64,000 nt of DNA from Brachionus manjavacas (GCA_019054805.1 JAHQIY010000010.1:975501-1039500); one strand, 5' to 3'; shown: positions 30,794 to 42,489, numbered from the stretch's first letter. Notes: generated by a model from the letters alone, not told the origin. Numbers and translations are program-made.

Positions 30794-30863
30794 AGTCAGT
30801 GTAGTGAAGTGGTAAGCACAATATATATCAAACCCAAAGGGAGAGGGTTCAATTACCCATTGT
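30794..30863 (+). repeat. tRNA-like element, copy 2 (SINE head?)
   Basis: A-box-like GTAGTGAAGTGGTAAGCAC (30801-30819) and B-box-like GGGTTCAATTACCC (30845-30858), spaced as in a tRNA. Acceptor ends do not pair, so it is a tRNA-derived repeat rather than a tRNA gene. Confidence 0.5.
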
Positions 30864-31214
30864 AAAAAACCCTTAAAGTTCAAAAAGAAGAAAAAAGGAT
30901 TTTGAAATTTTGACATTCCTAACTTTGAGCCTCGCCCACAGCCTAAGCAAAATTCAGGAGTAGACATGAGATATTATTTGAGTAGCTGACACTAAGTTGT
31001 CCTTAAAAAGTCACGAAAAGAATTTTTATATCGGAAAAATGTTCAAACAAACAGAGAAACTTGAAATTTTCGGGATTATATATAAGTAGAAGAAGAAGAT
31101 TAATTTCGGGGAAAATTTAAAAATTTAAAAATTTACTTTAAGAATTTTTATTCAAAATTAAATTAAAAAAAATTTTTATTGAAAAATAAACAATTTTATT
31201 CAAAAAAACTTTGT

Positions 31215-31826
31215 TGGCAGTTGTTGGAAGTTGTTTATGTTTGTGGTTATTGATTGTTGGCCAATAAACAAAAATTACCAACAACCAACAATATTGGTAG
31301 TTGGGTTGGGGATTGTTGGTAGTTGGTGATTGGACGTAGGCTAATAACCAACAACTTCCAACGACCCAAAAGTACCAACGACTTTAAGTACCTACTACCT
31401 ACAACTAGTTTCTTTTTATTTTTTTTTTAGTTTTTAAATAAAATTTTTATTTTTTTAGTTTATTAAATAAATTTTTTTTTTATATTTTAAATAAATTTTT
31501 TTTTATTTTTTTAATAAAATTTTTTTTTTTTTTTTAAATTAATTTTTTTTTATTAATTTGTGAGTAAAATTTTTATTTTTTTTAATTAAAAAACTTCTTT
31601 TTTTTAAATAAAAAATATATTAAATTATTTTAAATTTGTATTTTATTACAAGTTTTTTTGCCGCCCGTATATTTTAGACCGGTTTTTATACGGTCCAAAA
31701 TTTTGACCGCCAAGCTAACCGGCCAAATGACCGCCCGCCAAAAAGTTGGCCGGCTTATGCGGACACGGTCACGGTTTCTGAACATTTTGGCCGGTTAAGT
31801 GTCCGCTTGTACGGATCCCAACACTA
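31215..31826 (-). repeat. Right terminal inverted repeat of the hAT element
   Basis: Inverted partner of 26325-26830. Includes one extra ~60 bp GC-rich segment near the tip (31740-31800) missing from the left end. Confidence 0.88.
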
Positions 31827-31834
31827 ATAAATAT

Positions 31835-32624
31835 TAGTTATAATTTCGGATTCCATTAAATATACATCCGTACAGGACGAAATTCCAAAATTCATAGTTT
31901 GTATCTCGGGAAACATTAAGTATCCGAGAATGCATCAAAATGTATTACATTTCGTAAAGTTTTTTTATTTTTTTTATCGAATTTTGGTACTAGTTTCCCA
32001 GGTGACTTTTTACTGAAAATTTGTAAATGTTTTTTTGGTCTTACTTTGTGTACGATTCCAAGAAGAAACTGCGAAATCCATTTGTGGTCTAACAAATCAA
32101 ATGTATAACTTTTTTCGAAATTCTATTTTAGATACTTAACTACATTCCTCTTATATTTAAATTGCTAAAAGATTTGTTTGTGACGAATTTGGCCGTCGAG
32201 CGTCGCAATAGCATGCACGATAGCTCATTCGATAGCTCTTGATGAATTATTCTGAAGAAAAACGCCAAATGTCTATGGCCGAAGCTGCAATGGCTGTGGG
32301 CGCCCCGGAACTTATGGTCTCTCGACCATTTTTGATTGGCTTAAAATCAGTTTTTAATATTACTGATTACACTTACCTAGGGATAATCGAGTGTGCTGAT
32401 CACGAATATGAGGTAAGTTGGGGCGTAGGTAAAAAGAGCGGCATGGTGACTGGGTTTTGTCTTATATCTAAGAATCTTTTGAATTTAAGGGGGGGAATGA
32501 AGCTTTGAAGGGGTATTTTAGCGTGTTGATCACGAATATGAGGTCGGTTTGGGGGGAGGTGTCGAGTGGGACATGGTGACCGAATTATGTCCGATTATTT
32601 TTTAATTTCGCATCAATTGGGGGA
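31835..32624 (+). other. Region with an uncertain ORF (32239-32508) and a duplicated 80-bp block
   Basis: The 89-codon ORF 32239-32508 (SMAEAAMAVGAPELMVSRPF...) is less AT-rich than its surroundings but matches nothing I know. Its segment 32390-32465 (TGCTGATCACGAATATGAGGT..., GGCATGGTGACTGGG) recurs at 32520-32600 with substitutions that break the frame. Possibly a decaying gene or part of a repeat. Confidence 0.35.
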
Positions 32625-33345
32625 AATGGCTTATAGGCCGATATATGATCAAACCGCCGTATACGGGAATCCAAACGATCAATTGATCAAAATACCGTTC
32701 GAAGAAGTTCAAAAAGCGTGAATATGATCAAACCTTCTTTGGAATGAGTCGAAAATGCAAGAACTTCATCAAAATGCTATTAAGGGAGGTTTTAATGCAA
32801 TTATTAGAACATTATAACATCTGGGAGTCTAAACGGCGGAAACATGTCCAAACTAACTAATAAGGGAGTTACAAGACGGGGGGGGAAACATTTTCAATCT
32901 GTTAAAGAGAGTTATAATGGCGGGAATACGATCAAACTATCGTTTGAAAGGGTTTAAAAGGCAAGAACTTTATCTAATTATCGTTCAAGGAAGTCCAAAA
33001 TGCAGTTCTAGGAAGTTCTAAGGCAAATATATGATCAAACTTCCCTTCCTAGGAGTCTAAACGGCGGAAACATAATCAACCAACTTTTTAGGGAGTAACA
33101 AAGGGGGGGGGGAATGTTTAATATGCTGTTTAAAGGAAACCAAAATGGCTAAAATAAGATCAAGCTGCCAGAGCAGAGGATCCAAAACGGCTGTGACATG
33201 AAGAAAATGCCGGTTCAGAGAGTCCAAAATGGCTTAAATATGAAAAAACTGCCGGTTAGAGAGTACAATGGCTGAAATATGACAAAACTGCCTGTTCAGA
33301 GAGTCCATAAGGCGGGAATATGATCAACAAACTCACGTCAAAGAA
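32625..33345 (+). repeat. Degenerate ~45-bp minisatellite
   Basis: About 14 diverged units of roughly GAGTCCAAAATGGC, then AAATATGATCAAAC, then TGCCGGTTCAGA. Two units carry G7-G9 runs (near 32880 and 33105). No open frame across it. Confidence 0.7.
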
Positions 33346-33806
33346 AGCAAAAAACCGGCTGAAGGAAAAATTTTCCGAATTTGCGACTAAATGTAAAAAA
33401 AATTTAAAATAATGCAGTATGTTTAATCAAATAAGTTCAGCATGAACAATATAGAAATTAAATAGAAAAAAAGTTTTGTAAATACAGTGAACGCCTGAGT
33501 TTAAATGTAAAGAAGAATGGTTTGTCAAAATAGAGAAATATAAGCGTATCCAGCTAAAAAGTCTGAACTTTGAAATAAAATCAAAAAAACTAAGAGTAAA
33601 AGTGGGGAGAAGGAAGGTCCCGTAAGTCTCTAGGCCGGAAATAAAATTCAAAGGATTTTAGTTGTGTGTGATTTAGAAGAGACCAAGATTAGGATAGTTT
33701 TTTAATTGATTAAAATCGAAATAAAATGATGTAGTTAGCTTTTAATTTTTTTTTATTTAAACATTTAATGCTTAATATTTTAGATAAAATTTTGAAAAAT
33801 TTTCAT
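33346..33806. other. Downstream flank of the GPCR gene
   Basis: AT-rich; nothing recognised. Confidence 0.45.
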
Positions 33807-35449
33807 CTATTTTTTATTTAAAACACGTAAATTAAAATTAGTATTAAATCTTTGATTTTTTCTCTCAAAATATTTACAAAGTACAACATTTCTAAATGAA
33901 TGTCTAAACTTGGTTGACATTAGATTATAGATAATTGGATTTGACATTCCGTGCAAAAAGTAGAGAAATTTCGACGTCAAAAAAATAATATTCATTATTC
34001 GGAATCGTATCAAGTCGTTTTCGGCTGATTTGTTCTCAAATTTATAAAATATGTTAAAAAGTTGAAATATTTTAAGTGGAGTTTGGCAAAAGTAAAATGC
34101 CAATGAAACTAAACAAATAGTGATTGTCTGCTTACGTTTTATTATTAGTGAATTAAAGCTTCGATTGCCTGTAATTACAGAACTGGCTGGTTTAATCAAT
34201 GAAGCATTTAATTCATTCTTTGAATAAAATGAATTGCTAAATGCATTACTTGATCGTGAACTGTAATTTCTGAATATTGCTTTTGGTCCGTGAGCTTTGT
34301 TTAGTTTTTTTAATTTTCTAATTATAAAAATATAAACCGCACTTAGGATTACACTGGGCGCGAACACAAACAAGGATGTACAACTTGAAGAGTAAATTTT
34401 TGCTTCGAGAGATCGGCTGTAAAAACAATAAGAAATTTTTGTGCCATTGTAAATTTCATAACTAAAAGTTGAGTAGGACAAATAGGGAGTTGAGCTCAGA
34501 GCACTTATGATCCAAATGCTGAGCAGAATTCCAAAAATAGTTCTCTTTTTCTTCACAATTTGTACCTTGAAAAGAATTCAAATAAAATGTTTTTGATTAT
34601 TTTGATGCTTTTGATTTATTGGAAGTTTTATTAATTAAATTCGGATATACCCCACAATAAATAATCTTTTCCCCACAATTCAAAGTCTTATCACACAATA
34701 AATTTCTTTTATTTTAAATAAAATATGAATTAAAAAGTATTTAAATGTATTTTTAAAATGAAAAAGTCAAGTGGATAGGTGATAAAGCATTAATTTTTAC
34801 TATACAATTTGTCAGCTAATTTAGTACGTTCTCGTTTTGGGTTGTTTACAAAATTTTCATAACTAATCAATGCCAAAGAGTGGGCATTGAAAAAGTCAAG
34901 TGGACTTATCAGCCATAGTTTTTGTTACTTTTTTTTCGAGCTAAAAAGTTTAAAAAAATTATTTAATTGTGTTGATAAGGCTTTGAATTGTGGGGAAAAG
35001 ATTATTTATTGTGAGGAGAAAAAATTAAATTTTAGTGAAGTCAAGTCACGTTTTTTTTTTTAATTTATATTTAGTCTAAATAAAATAATAAAAAATTAAT
35101 TTTTAATTACATGTAAAGGAAATACGGTCACATACAACCTTTCTAGGCTAATTGAAATAAGAGTCAAGGATGATACTGATGTGAGCAAGTTTTCCATAAA
35201 ATAGTCCATGTGGCATATGAACTCACCGATACGCCATTCTCCATAATTAATTAAATCCATTAGTGCAACCGGAAAGCACGTTAAAACGATCAGAATATCG
35301 GTGGTACTAAGATTTATGAACAAATGGTTTGTCGATGATTTTAAATTTTTATCAAATGTATAGACAATAATTACAATTATATTTCCGATAAGACCAACAA
35401 CAGTTACAAAACTAATAAAAATCATAAAAACTACAATGTAAACTTCCAT
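33807..35449 (-). CDS. Rhodopsin-class GPCR (peptide-receptor type), two coding exons, 365 aa
   Basis: Exon 1 is 35449-35111, exon 2 is 34565-33807, and the intron is 35110-34566 with GT...AG ends in phase 0 (H|VQIVKKK). Seven hydrophobic segments are visible. TM1 has GLIGNIIVI; TM2 has LFINLSTTDILIVL (conserved Asp); the first outer loop has Trp, followed by the TM3 Cys (GEFICHM). The TM3 end is LERLYVTVFPL, with DRY replaced by ERL. TM4 is IFGILLSIWII, outer loop 2 contains ISYCF, TM5 has a Pro, TM6 carries FYFCQTPLKIF in place of CWxP, and TM7 ends NPIIYNLMS. FPVALMDL and the loop pattern resemble thyrotropin-releasing-hormone/ghrelin-type peptide receptors; the ligand is unknown. Acts in the plasma membrane through G proteins. 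Frame intact. Confidence 0.9.
34649..35018. repeat. MITE inside the GPCR intron
   Basis: CCCCACAATAAATAATCTTTTCCCCACAATTCAAAG at 34650 recurs inverted ending at 35018, arms about 50 bp with few mismatches. Size ~370 bp, no coding. Two AAAAAGTCAAGTGGA words occur in direct orientation in the interior. Confidence 0.75.
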
Positions 35450-36083
35450 TTTTTTAATCTAATTTGATAAATTATTTTATTGTTTTTTAAAAATTTTAAA
35501 TTTCATTGAAAAATAAAAAAAATAATTTAAAATTGAATTCTTTACAAGAATTAACAAAAGATTTCGAAAATGATTTTTATTTTATTTTATTTTTCGCTAA
35601 TTGTAGAAAAAAGTTGCCAAAATTTTTTCCTTAAATATTCATACTGGAAGTGGATATCTAATTCATAAAACTTGGTGGTCTGTTCTGTTATGTGGCATTT
35701 AGATAACCTTATTTATTATGTGACTACCAAAAAGGTTTTGGTAAGCTTTTTTATTTTATTGATTTTTAATTTACAAAATTTTGAAGACAAATTTAAGTGT
35801 TAACAAAAAAAAAAAAAAGCCAAAAAAGCCAAAAAAAAAATGCATGCTAATCAAAAGTTATAAATATAATCTCAACATTAAATGAAATAAATTGAAGCCA
35901 GACAAGGTTTATTTTGTTTTGAAAAATTTCAAATTACTTGAGAAAAAAATTTATAACTCTATTCAAAGTTAAGAATTAATCTAATAATGTTTAATAAACT
36001 TAAATATATTGATTTTATTATTTATTGATAAAATAAATCCCCTTTTTTTGTCATTTTTACAATTTACAGAATTTTAACAAAAA
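35450..36083. other. Upstream region of the GPCR gene
   Basis: AT-rich. No TATA box or repeat clearly assignable. Confidence 0.4.
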
Positions 36084-36207
36084 TCTTTATGGCAAATAAA
36101 TATTGTATTAATAAAAAAAATTTACGTGTGAAATTTTTAAATTGGTCACCCAAAAATTCAGAATCTAAATTTTTCATTAAATTTTTTTTTATTTAATTGA
36201 TTTGGTA
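36084..36207 (+). repeat. Left copy of a ~125-bp direct repeat flanking a LINE
   Basis: From ATCTTTATGGCAAATAAATATTG to TTTAATTGATTTGGT. Matches 37045-37173 with a few substitutions and 1-5 bp gaps. Probable long target-site duplication. Confidence 0.85.
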
Positions 36208-37044
36208 GTTTCTTATCCGGTGGTCGGCAGCGAGTTGTGATCGGACAGCATAAAGCAGATTGGGTGGATGTGGCGAGTGGAGTTCGTCAGGGTAGCGTAC
36301 AAGGACCACTTCTGTTCGTCATATACATCAACGATATGCCTTGAGTAGTCAGTCATATTTTCAAACTTTTTGCCGACGATGGCAAGCCAATCGCCACGAT
36401 ACGTACCAACAGTGACTTCGTCCTCCTTCAGCACGACCTTGACGCTCTCTCCGAGTGGTCGAAAAAGTGGCGCATGCTTTTCAATGTGGACAAATGCAAG
36501 GTGATGGAGTTCAGCAGGTCCGGCAAAAACCACTTCGCAGAGTCTGAGCTACTAATGGGGGATTTTGAGTCTAGGAGTGCACTAGACTTTGTAGACACTG
36601 AGAAGGATCTGGGAGGAACTTTCTCAAGTAATTTGAAGTACACTTACCACATTCGAACACAAGCCAATAGAGCAACGAGTATCCTCGGTCAGCTAAAACG
36701 GACTTTCAGATATTGCACCATCGACACATGTGGGACCCTCTACTGTGTTTTCGTGAGGCCCCATCTGGAATACGCTGCCGTCGTCTGGTCCCCTCCTAGC
36801 AAGAAAGACACAAAGCTACTGGAGACCGTGCAGAGGAGAGCCACCAAATTAGTCCCGTTAATTAAAAATTGGACTAACGAGGATCGCCTTACCATCCTAA
36901 ACTTGACATCCCTTCACAATCGCCGTTCACGAGGTGTTCGCAGTTTCTCTTATTTCTGTAATTTTCCTTTTTTTGTGTAGTGTGCTACCAAAGGCGATCT
37001 CCTAGTAGTCCGCCTCCACAAGCTTGCTTGCCGTTATTATTATT
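36208..37044 (+). mobile_element. LINE family B insertion, 5'-truncated
   Basis: The plus strand reads VASGVRQGSVQGPLLFVIYIN, LFADDGKPIATI, LDALSEWSKKWRMLFNVDKC, EKDLGGTFSSNLKY, LYCVFVRPHLEYAAVVWSPP and ETVQRRATKLVPL, then truncated LTSLHNRRSRG. That is RT palm to C-terminal part. One stop (after INDMP near 36343) and a deletion before the C-terminus. 3' UTR GCTACCAAAGGCGATCTCCTAGTAG and (TTA)n tail match 24150-24235. GC content is far above the flanks. Inactive. Confidence 0.87.
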
Positions 37045-37173
37045 ATCTTTCTGGCAAATAAATATTGTATTAATAAAAAAAAATTTACGTGTAAAATTTT
37101 TGATTAAATTGGTCACCCAAAAAATTCAGAATCTAAATTTTTTATTGAAATTTTTTTTATTTAATTGATTTGG
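37045..37173 (+). repeat. Right copy of the ~125-bp direct repeat
   Basis: Starts directly after the (TTA)n tail of the LINE; partner of 36084-36207. Confidence 0.85.
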
Positions 37174-39486
37174 TGGTCACATAATATGGGAAAATGACCA
37201 AAGTTGTTTAAAAGTCACAAGTCTCAAGTCAAGTCCAAAATCGGACTTTTTATTTTTTTAAGTCCAAGAGAAAGAATCTCATTTATTCTAACTAGGTCAC
37301 CACAATAACTGTCTGGAACTGCAAACAGTTCATGTTGTTCGGATTTTTTTTCTAAAAAAATTCAATTGTCCCGACTTGGTTTTTAAATTGGAAATTTTAA
37401 GCAATTCTAACAAAGTCTGGTTATTTATAAAGTGACCAACATTTGGTCAATTTTAATGAAAAAGAGTTTTTTAGGAAAAAAAAATGTAAATTTTGGTTAA
37501 AATTTATTCATTACATACAAAAAAAAATATTTAAATTTAAATACTAAGATTATTGCAGATTTCGCTCTAAATTTATTTTTTATAAAATAAAAGTCAGCTT
37601 CCTTAATTTTTTGTTAAAATTTACCTATTTTATTTAAAATTTTATAGTGAATTATGGTTAGTTTTACTTTTTTTTAAATTTTTTGGAAAGATTAACAAAA
37701 AAATAAAAAATAATGTTAATATTTTGTAGAATTCAAGAAGCAAATCGTCACTGTAAAAGCTTATTCTATTACATTTATTCTCCCTTTCGATAATTTATAG
37801 TTTCTTCTACCAGACTTGGTTACAAAAATAATTTATCCAAATTACAAATTGTGGACACCAACTAAGTAGTCCTCTCCAATATCTGTTCTTAAATAAAACT
37901 GATTTTGTAATTGATTTCTGTCTCTCATTAACTGAATTTTTTACCATTTGAATTTTTAAGTAAATACAACGAAAAGTCTATATCAAATTTAAATTTAAAT
38001 GAGAAAACATGCATTATGATCAGGTATTGAAAGGTTCATAAAAGAAAGGGGAAATAGTAAGGTAGTAATTACACAATGATTTTTCAGCGTGTTATGGCAT
38101 TTTAATTCTTGAAACAGATTAAAAAACTTTCTATTAAATGTTTAAATAAGAAAGACAGTTAAAAAACTACTTATTAACTGAATAATTAATTAATTAAAAA
38201 GACAAAATAATTTAATTAATTTTCAATAAATAGATTCTATAGAGTGTAATTTACTAAAAAGCCCTGAAGGGTCTGAAAAAATATGCACAAATATAGAATA
38301 AGTGTTTTTCTGTTTTTTTTTTTTCTTCTAGAAGATTTTACCTTAGTATGAAATGTATGGTAACACATCCCTGATATGATATTTAAGTTTCACTTATGCG
38401 TAGAACGATCTTATTTTTCTATCTAATCGACTAAAATGTGTTTTATTCAATTATCTAAAGATGCTTTTTTATATTTTTGTATTTTTTAATTTTTTTTTGA
38501 TTCTGACTTTAATTTAATTCTTTATCTTTATTTTCTTTTTTTTTTTAACTTTTAAATTTACTTCTCCTAAAAAGGAGGTTAATTCAATTAATAAATAATA
38601 AATAAATAAGAAATAAGAATTAGTATTTTTTTATTTTTTATTTCATATAGTAGGAGATAAATACATTTTTTACATTTACCACTATAATATAATCTTAAAA
38701 AAATTAACAAAGAGAATATTTTTGTAATATATTAAACCTGAATCAAATTAAAAAATATAGAATGTGACATTTTTTAAATCTCTTCTCTAAAAAATACCTC
38801 AACATTTTCTTTAATAGTTTATTCATTAAAATTTTTTTTAAGAACCTGTAAAGAAACTTCAAAAATATCAGAAAACTTTTGGACTGATTGAACTGATTAA
38901 GAATTTTAAAGAAAATATATAGAAAAAGTGATATTTTTTGTTATCTCTAGAATACATCCATATTTTCTTCAAAATAGGTCAAATTGTAAAGAATTTTTAA
39001 ATAATCTGTAAAAAATCTACAAATAATCTCATTAAAATGCTGAACTGGGTACCTACCTTCATTTAATAATATACCATCGTCAATTTTGATTAATAAATCT
39101 TTGAGATAATCCACTAAGGATCAGGCATCGCTTTTTAATTTAGTTTAATTTAGTAACAGTTTTGATAACTCGGATGGTATTTAAATTTTCAAGGACCAAA
39201 TCTCTTTTGCTTCTCCATATACGTAGAATATCTGAAAGAGATTGAACATTTCAATGTTTGCAAAATAAAAAAGATAAATAATTTTATTTTCTTTTTTAAA
39301 GAAGAAAAAAAAACTTGAACAATTTTTTGAAAATATTCCATAAAAATATAATTAAATAATATTAAATTGCTTTTTAGAAATCTTTATTTAAAAAAATTAA
39401 GAGAATTTAGATAAATTGTAAAAAATTATTTAAGATCGCGGACACTCGCTCTAAAACGATTCCAGCTATGTTTTCCCATCTAGAAT
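37174..39486. other. AT-rich gene-poor stretch
   Basis: No coding or structured repeat recognised beyond simple A/T runs. A short CTCCTAAAAAGGAGG palindrome occurs near 38564. Confidence 0.5.
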
Positions 39487-39840
39487 GAAAAAGCCGATAA
39501 TACAAGTGATTTTTATGCTTTTTTTGATTATTAATAAACAAAAAATAACCCTATTATTTGTAATATTTCTTTTGTCGTTAATGAGATTAAAAAAACGAAT
39601 AACAAGATATCTTTTAAACCTTACATCCTAGCTTTTCGAGGAACCATAATCGCATTTGAATAATTAGATGAATGTGATGGAAGATTTTTAAAAAAAAAAT
39701 TTAATGGATTGAAGGATATTATGGAATTCAAATACAAATTCAACGAAAATTCATCCTTTTATGATAAATTAAAATCAGAGATAATAAAATTTATTTTAAA
39801 AATACTACAAGAAACTTATTTGCGCCTTTTTTACATATAA
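39487..39840 (+). pseudogene. Possible LINE relic
   Basis: Starts with AAAAGCCGATAATACAAGTG, shared with the start of the LINE at 42490. A later frame (FKPYILAFRGTIIAFE, then DGRFLKKKFNGLKDIMEF) stays open for ~75 codons apart from one stop. Identity uncertain. Confidence 0.3.
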
Positions 39841-40599
39841 TGAATTTGTTTTAATTTTTAAGAATGTCAGGAATCTTTCTTTTATTTATTTTTTTAACTA
39901 AAGCTTCATGTTTCACATTTCTTTCTACAAAGGATTTACACTTTTTAATAGTAAAAGCAACTCAAAAATTTATGTGAAGAAAATTAAGTCATTTACGCAA
40001 TGCTTTAAAGATTTTGGGACAAATTAAACAAATAAGGATTTTTTTTTCATTAAGAATAGTAAATTTTTCTTGTGAAAATTTTTATAAAACTAAGAATTTT
40101 TAGTTTGGAATTAAGTACTGTCATACCCTTGGTATAACTTCTTTGTATAAATATAATATCTTGAAAACAAAGTAACTTTATAATATTTTAAAAAATGTCG
40201 TTTTTAAATATTGAAAGTTGATTGTGAAAACTTGATTTATTTGTTTAATCTTTTATTATAAATAAATGAACAAGCCAGCTACATAGGAGAGAAGTATATT
40301 CTACTTTGACTCACTGGCAAGTGAAATAAAATATTCTTTTATTTATCCTTGCTTGTGTCACCCATTTGTTGGCGTGACAGTACCATTTTCCAAATGAAAT
40401 GATTAAAAAATGTCCAAAAAATGACTTGGATTTTTTGGACAGATATTCAATATTTCGATATTCTAAATATTCTATTTTGATATTCTAAATATCAAATAAA
40501 TTATAATTGTCTTAATAATTTCTTATTTTATATTTCTGGAAAAATACTGTATGATATTCTCATTTTTTTTTTTGGGATAAAAAAAACGGGATGATTTTA

Positions 40600-40720
40600 C
40601 TATAAATCCGATCTGACATAAAAGTTACTGCACCGAGTTAATCATTACATCGCAATTATTACTCAGTCGGAACTTTTCGAAATTTTAGGGAAAAGGGCTA
40701 TATAATTAGTTAGGATAAGA
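40600..40720 (-). repeat. Diverged fragment of the tRNA-derived SINE family
   Basis: GATCTGACATAAAAGTTACTGCACCGAGTTAATCAT resembles the body of the SINE at 42108-42421 (GATTTGACACAAAGGTTACTGCATCGAGTTGATCAT) in the same orientation. Confidence 0.55.
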
Positions 40721-40864
40721 TTATTAAAAAAAAATTTATTAATAAAGTTTTTTAATTAATAAATATTTAATACTAATTACACTTTTTTTCTTTTGAGATG
40801 CTTAAGCATGATATTAAATATTTTATGAAAAAATCTAGTTAATCCAGTCCGAGACGTTGCTTTG

Positions 40865-41040
40865 CAAAATTTTAAGACCTTAAAATTTTTTTCATTTTAA
40901 TTTTAGTTTAATCATATTTTACCTTTAATTTATTTTACTCTTAACGTATTTTTCTTTAAATTTTTCTTTTATTTTCTTTTAATTTTTTATTTTTTTTTCC
41001 GAAGAAACCTAAGCTCGACACAAATAGGACAAATAAATAA
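40865..41040 (+). repeat. LINE 3' UTR-like repeat
   Basis: T-rich tract then CCGAAGAAACCTAAGCTCGACACAAATAGGACAAATAAATAA, similar in layout to 53770-53852 and 56520-56722. Confidence 0.45.
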
Positions 41041-41169
41041 TAGTACAAATTTTCAGGTATTTCAGGTTTCAGGAAATTTCAAATATTTTTTCAGGGCAGG
41101 ATTGAGTCATTCAGTTCCATTGGTCGTTAGACTCCTGGTATAATAAAGAGAAGGTTTTGAATAACGATT

Positions 41170-41452
41170 TTTCTTATATCCAACTCCTTTGTGTGATTGC
41201 TACCTAATAATTTCTTCTTTTTTTCCTGAACTATCAAATATTTAAACATGTTTAGCCTCTAGCTTAAATTTTAACTTAAAGTTTTTAATTTTCTTTCCAT
41301 TACTTAGATTATTTTTCCTTTTTTCTTTGTTTTAATTTTTTTTTTACTTAATTTTAACTTATTTAGCTTAAAATTTAATTTTTTTTTATATTTTTTTATC
41401 TGAAGGTGCATTTGGTCGGTAAAGATTAACAAATAAATTTTAAAGTACAGAA
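41170..41452 (+). repeat. LINE 3' UTR copy (family C)
   Basis: Begins CCAACTCCTTTGTGTGATTGCTACC and ends TCTGAAGGTGCATTTGGTCGGTAAAG...AAATAAAT. The same beginning (CCACTCCATTGTGTAATTGCTACC) follows the jockey-like RT relic at 56460, so this is a heavily 5'-truncated copy of that LINE. Confidence 0.6.
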
Positions 41453-42107
41453 ATATCATTCTTTCTTTTATAATAACAAAATTTTCTAAAATAAAAAGAA
41501 CATCCTTCTAATAGGAAGGATTTAATAGGCTCCATTGCAATTATTTAAAGATCTTTCTCAATTTTTTCATATATAATATATAATAGTAATATATTCTCAA
41601 AGCGGACATTCAAATCTACAGTCCATTCAGTGTAAAACTAAATATTTTTAAATACCCAAAAATAATTATAAAAATAATAAGCTACGAAAGCAATCTTACT
41701 AGGAAGACATTTACTAGGACTTTATTTAAAATTTTGTTAGAGCAGTAAATTTTAATTTAGGAAATATAAATTTCAATTTTTATTACTTAGAAGATTTCAA
41801 TTATGAAAAAGTTCGCTAAATTTGGGTAACGGAATTTAATAAAGACTTTCATACTCCTAAATTAAATATTTGAAACAAAAATCTAATTAAAATATTACCA
41901 TTCAAAATTGATTAAGAAATTAAAATGATGAAATAACAAATTAAATAAATAATTCTTGATGTGGAAATCGGCTATTTTATACACCGATTCTGCCTAAAAA
42001 TTAAATCGATAAGACCTTCACCAAAACTCATAATCATACTAATATTTAAGATGTCTCAAATATCGAGAGGCTTTAAAATACAGGAACAACGTTTTAAATA
42101 TTATATA
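41453..42107. other. AT-rich spacer
   Basis: Nothing recognised. Confidence 0.45.
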
Positions 42108-42421
42108 ATAATAAAATAATTGTTTCTTTTCTATCCTTGTGGAAAATGGGGAGGCGCTCATCTCCTTTTCAAGAACCTTTTTGAGCAACGACTCCGATTT
42201 GACACAAAGGTTACTGCATCGAGTTGATCATCTACCCCGCAATTATTACAGAGTGTAAACTGGTCCCCCTATTTTTATGATGAAAGAGGTTTAAACATTC
42301 GTTAGGATATTCGGTAGTATTGCAGAGATATTTTGAAGATTTTTTCACCATCAGCGGATTTTGAATCCTCGATCCTCTGCTTGCATGACTAACACGAAAA
42401 CCATTCGGCTATACGGGCTCG
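42108..42421 (-). mobile_element. tRNA-derived SINE, copy A
   Basis: The minus strand begins GAGCCCGTATAGCCGAATGG (A-box region) and has GAGGATTCAAAATCC (B-box) ~45 nt later. A ~230 bp body follows, ending ACAATTATTTTATT. Nearly identical, in inverted orientation, to 44621-44937. Confidence 0.8.
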
Positions 42422-42489
42422 TTTTAAATATTAATTAAAATTAAAAGAAAAGATACTAAAAACACAAACAAAAAAAGAGAAAAAACGTA

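Larger units (their letters stand above)
26325..31826 (-). mobile_element. hAT DNA transposon, ~5.5 kb, with very long terminal inverted repeats
   Basis: Ends TAGTGTTGG ... CCAACACTA, flanked by an 8-bp target duplication with one mismatch (ACAAATAT at 26317-26324, ATAAATAT at 31827-31834). Inverted similarity extends at least 500 bp inward from each end. It encodes a broken BED-finger hAT transposase on the minus strand. Roughly half the interior (28900-31200) is non-transposase DNA. Confidence 0.88.

Noticed and set aside
30640..30863. True tRNA genes
   Set aside because: A- and B-box-like words are present but acceptor stems do not pair; they fit tRNA-derived repeats instead.
32625..33345. 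CRISPR array
   Set aside because: Units are degenerate, contiguous and without unique spacers, in a eukaryotic context.
33427..33651. 74-codon minus-strand ORF downstream of the GPCR
   Set aside because: No motif and no reason to consider it an extra exon; the GPCR has its own stop and NPxxY helix upstream.
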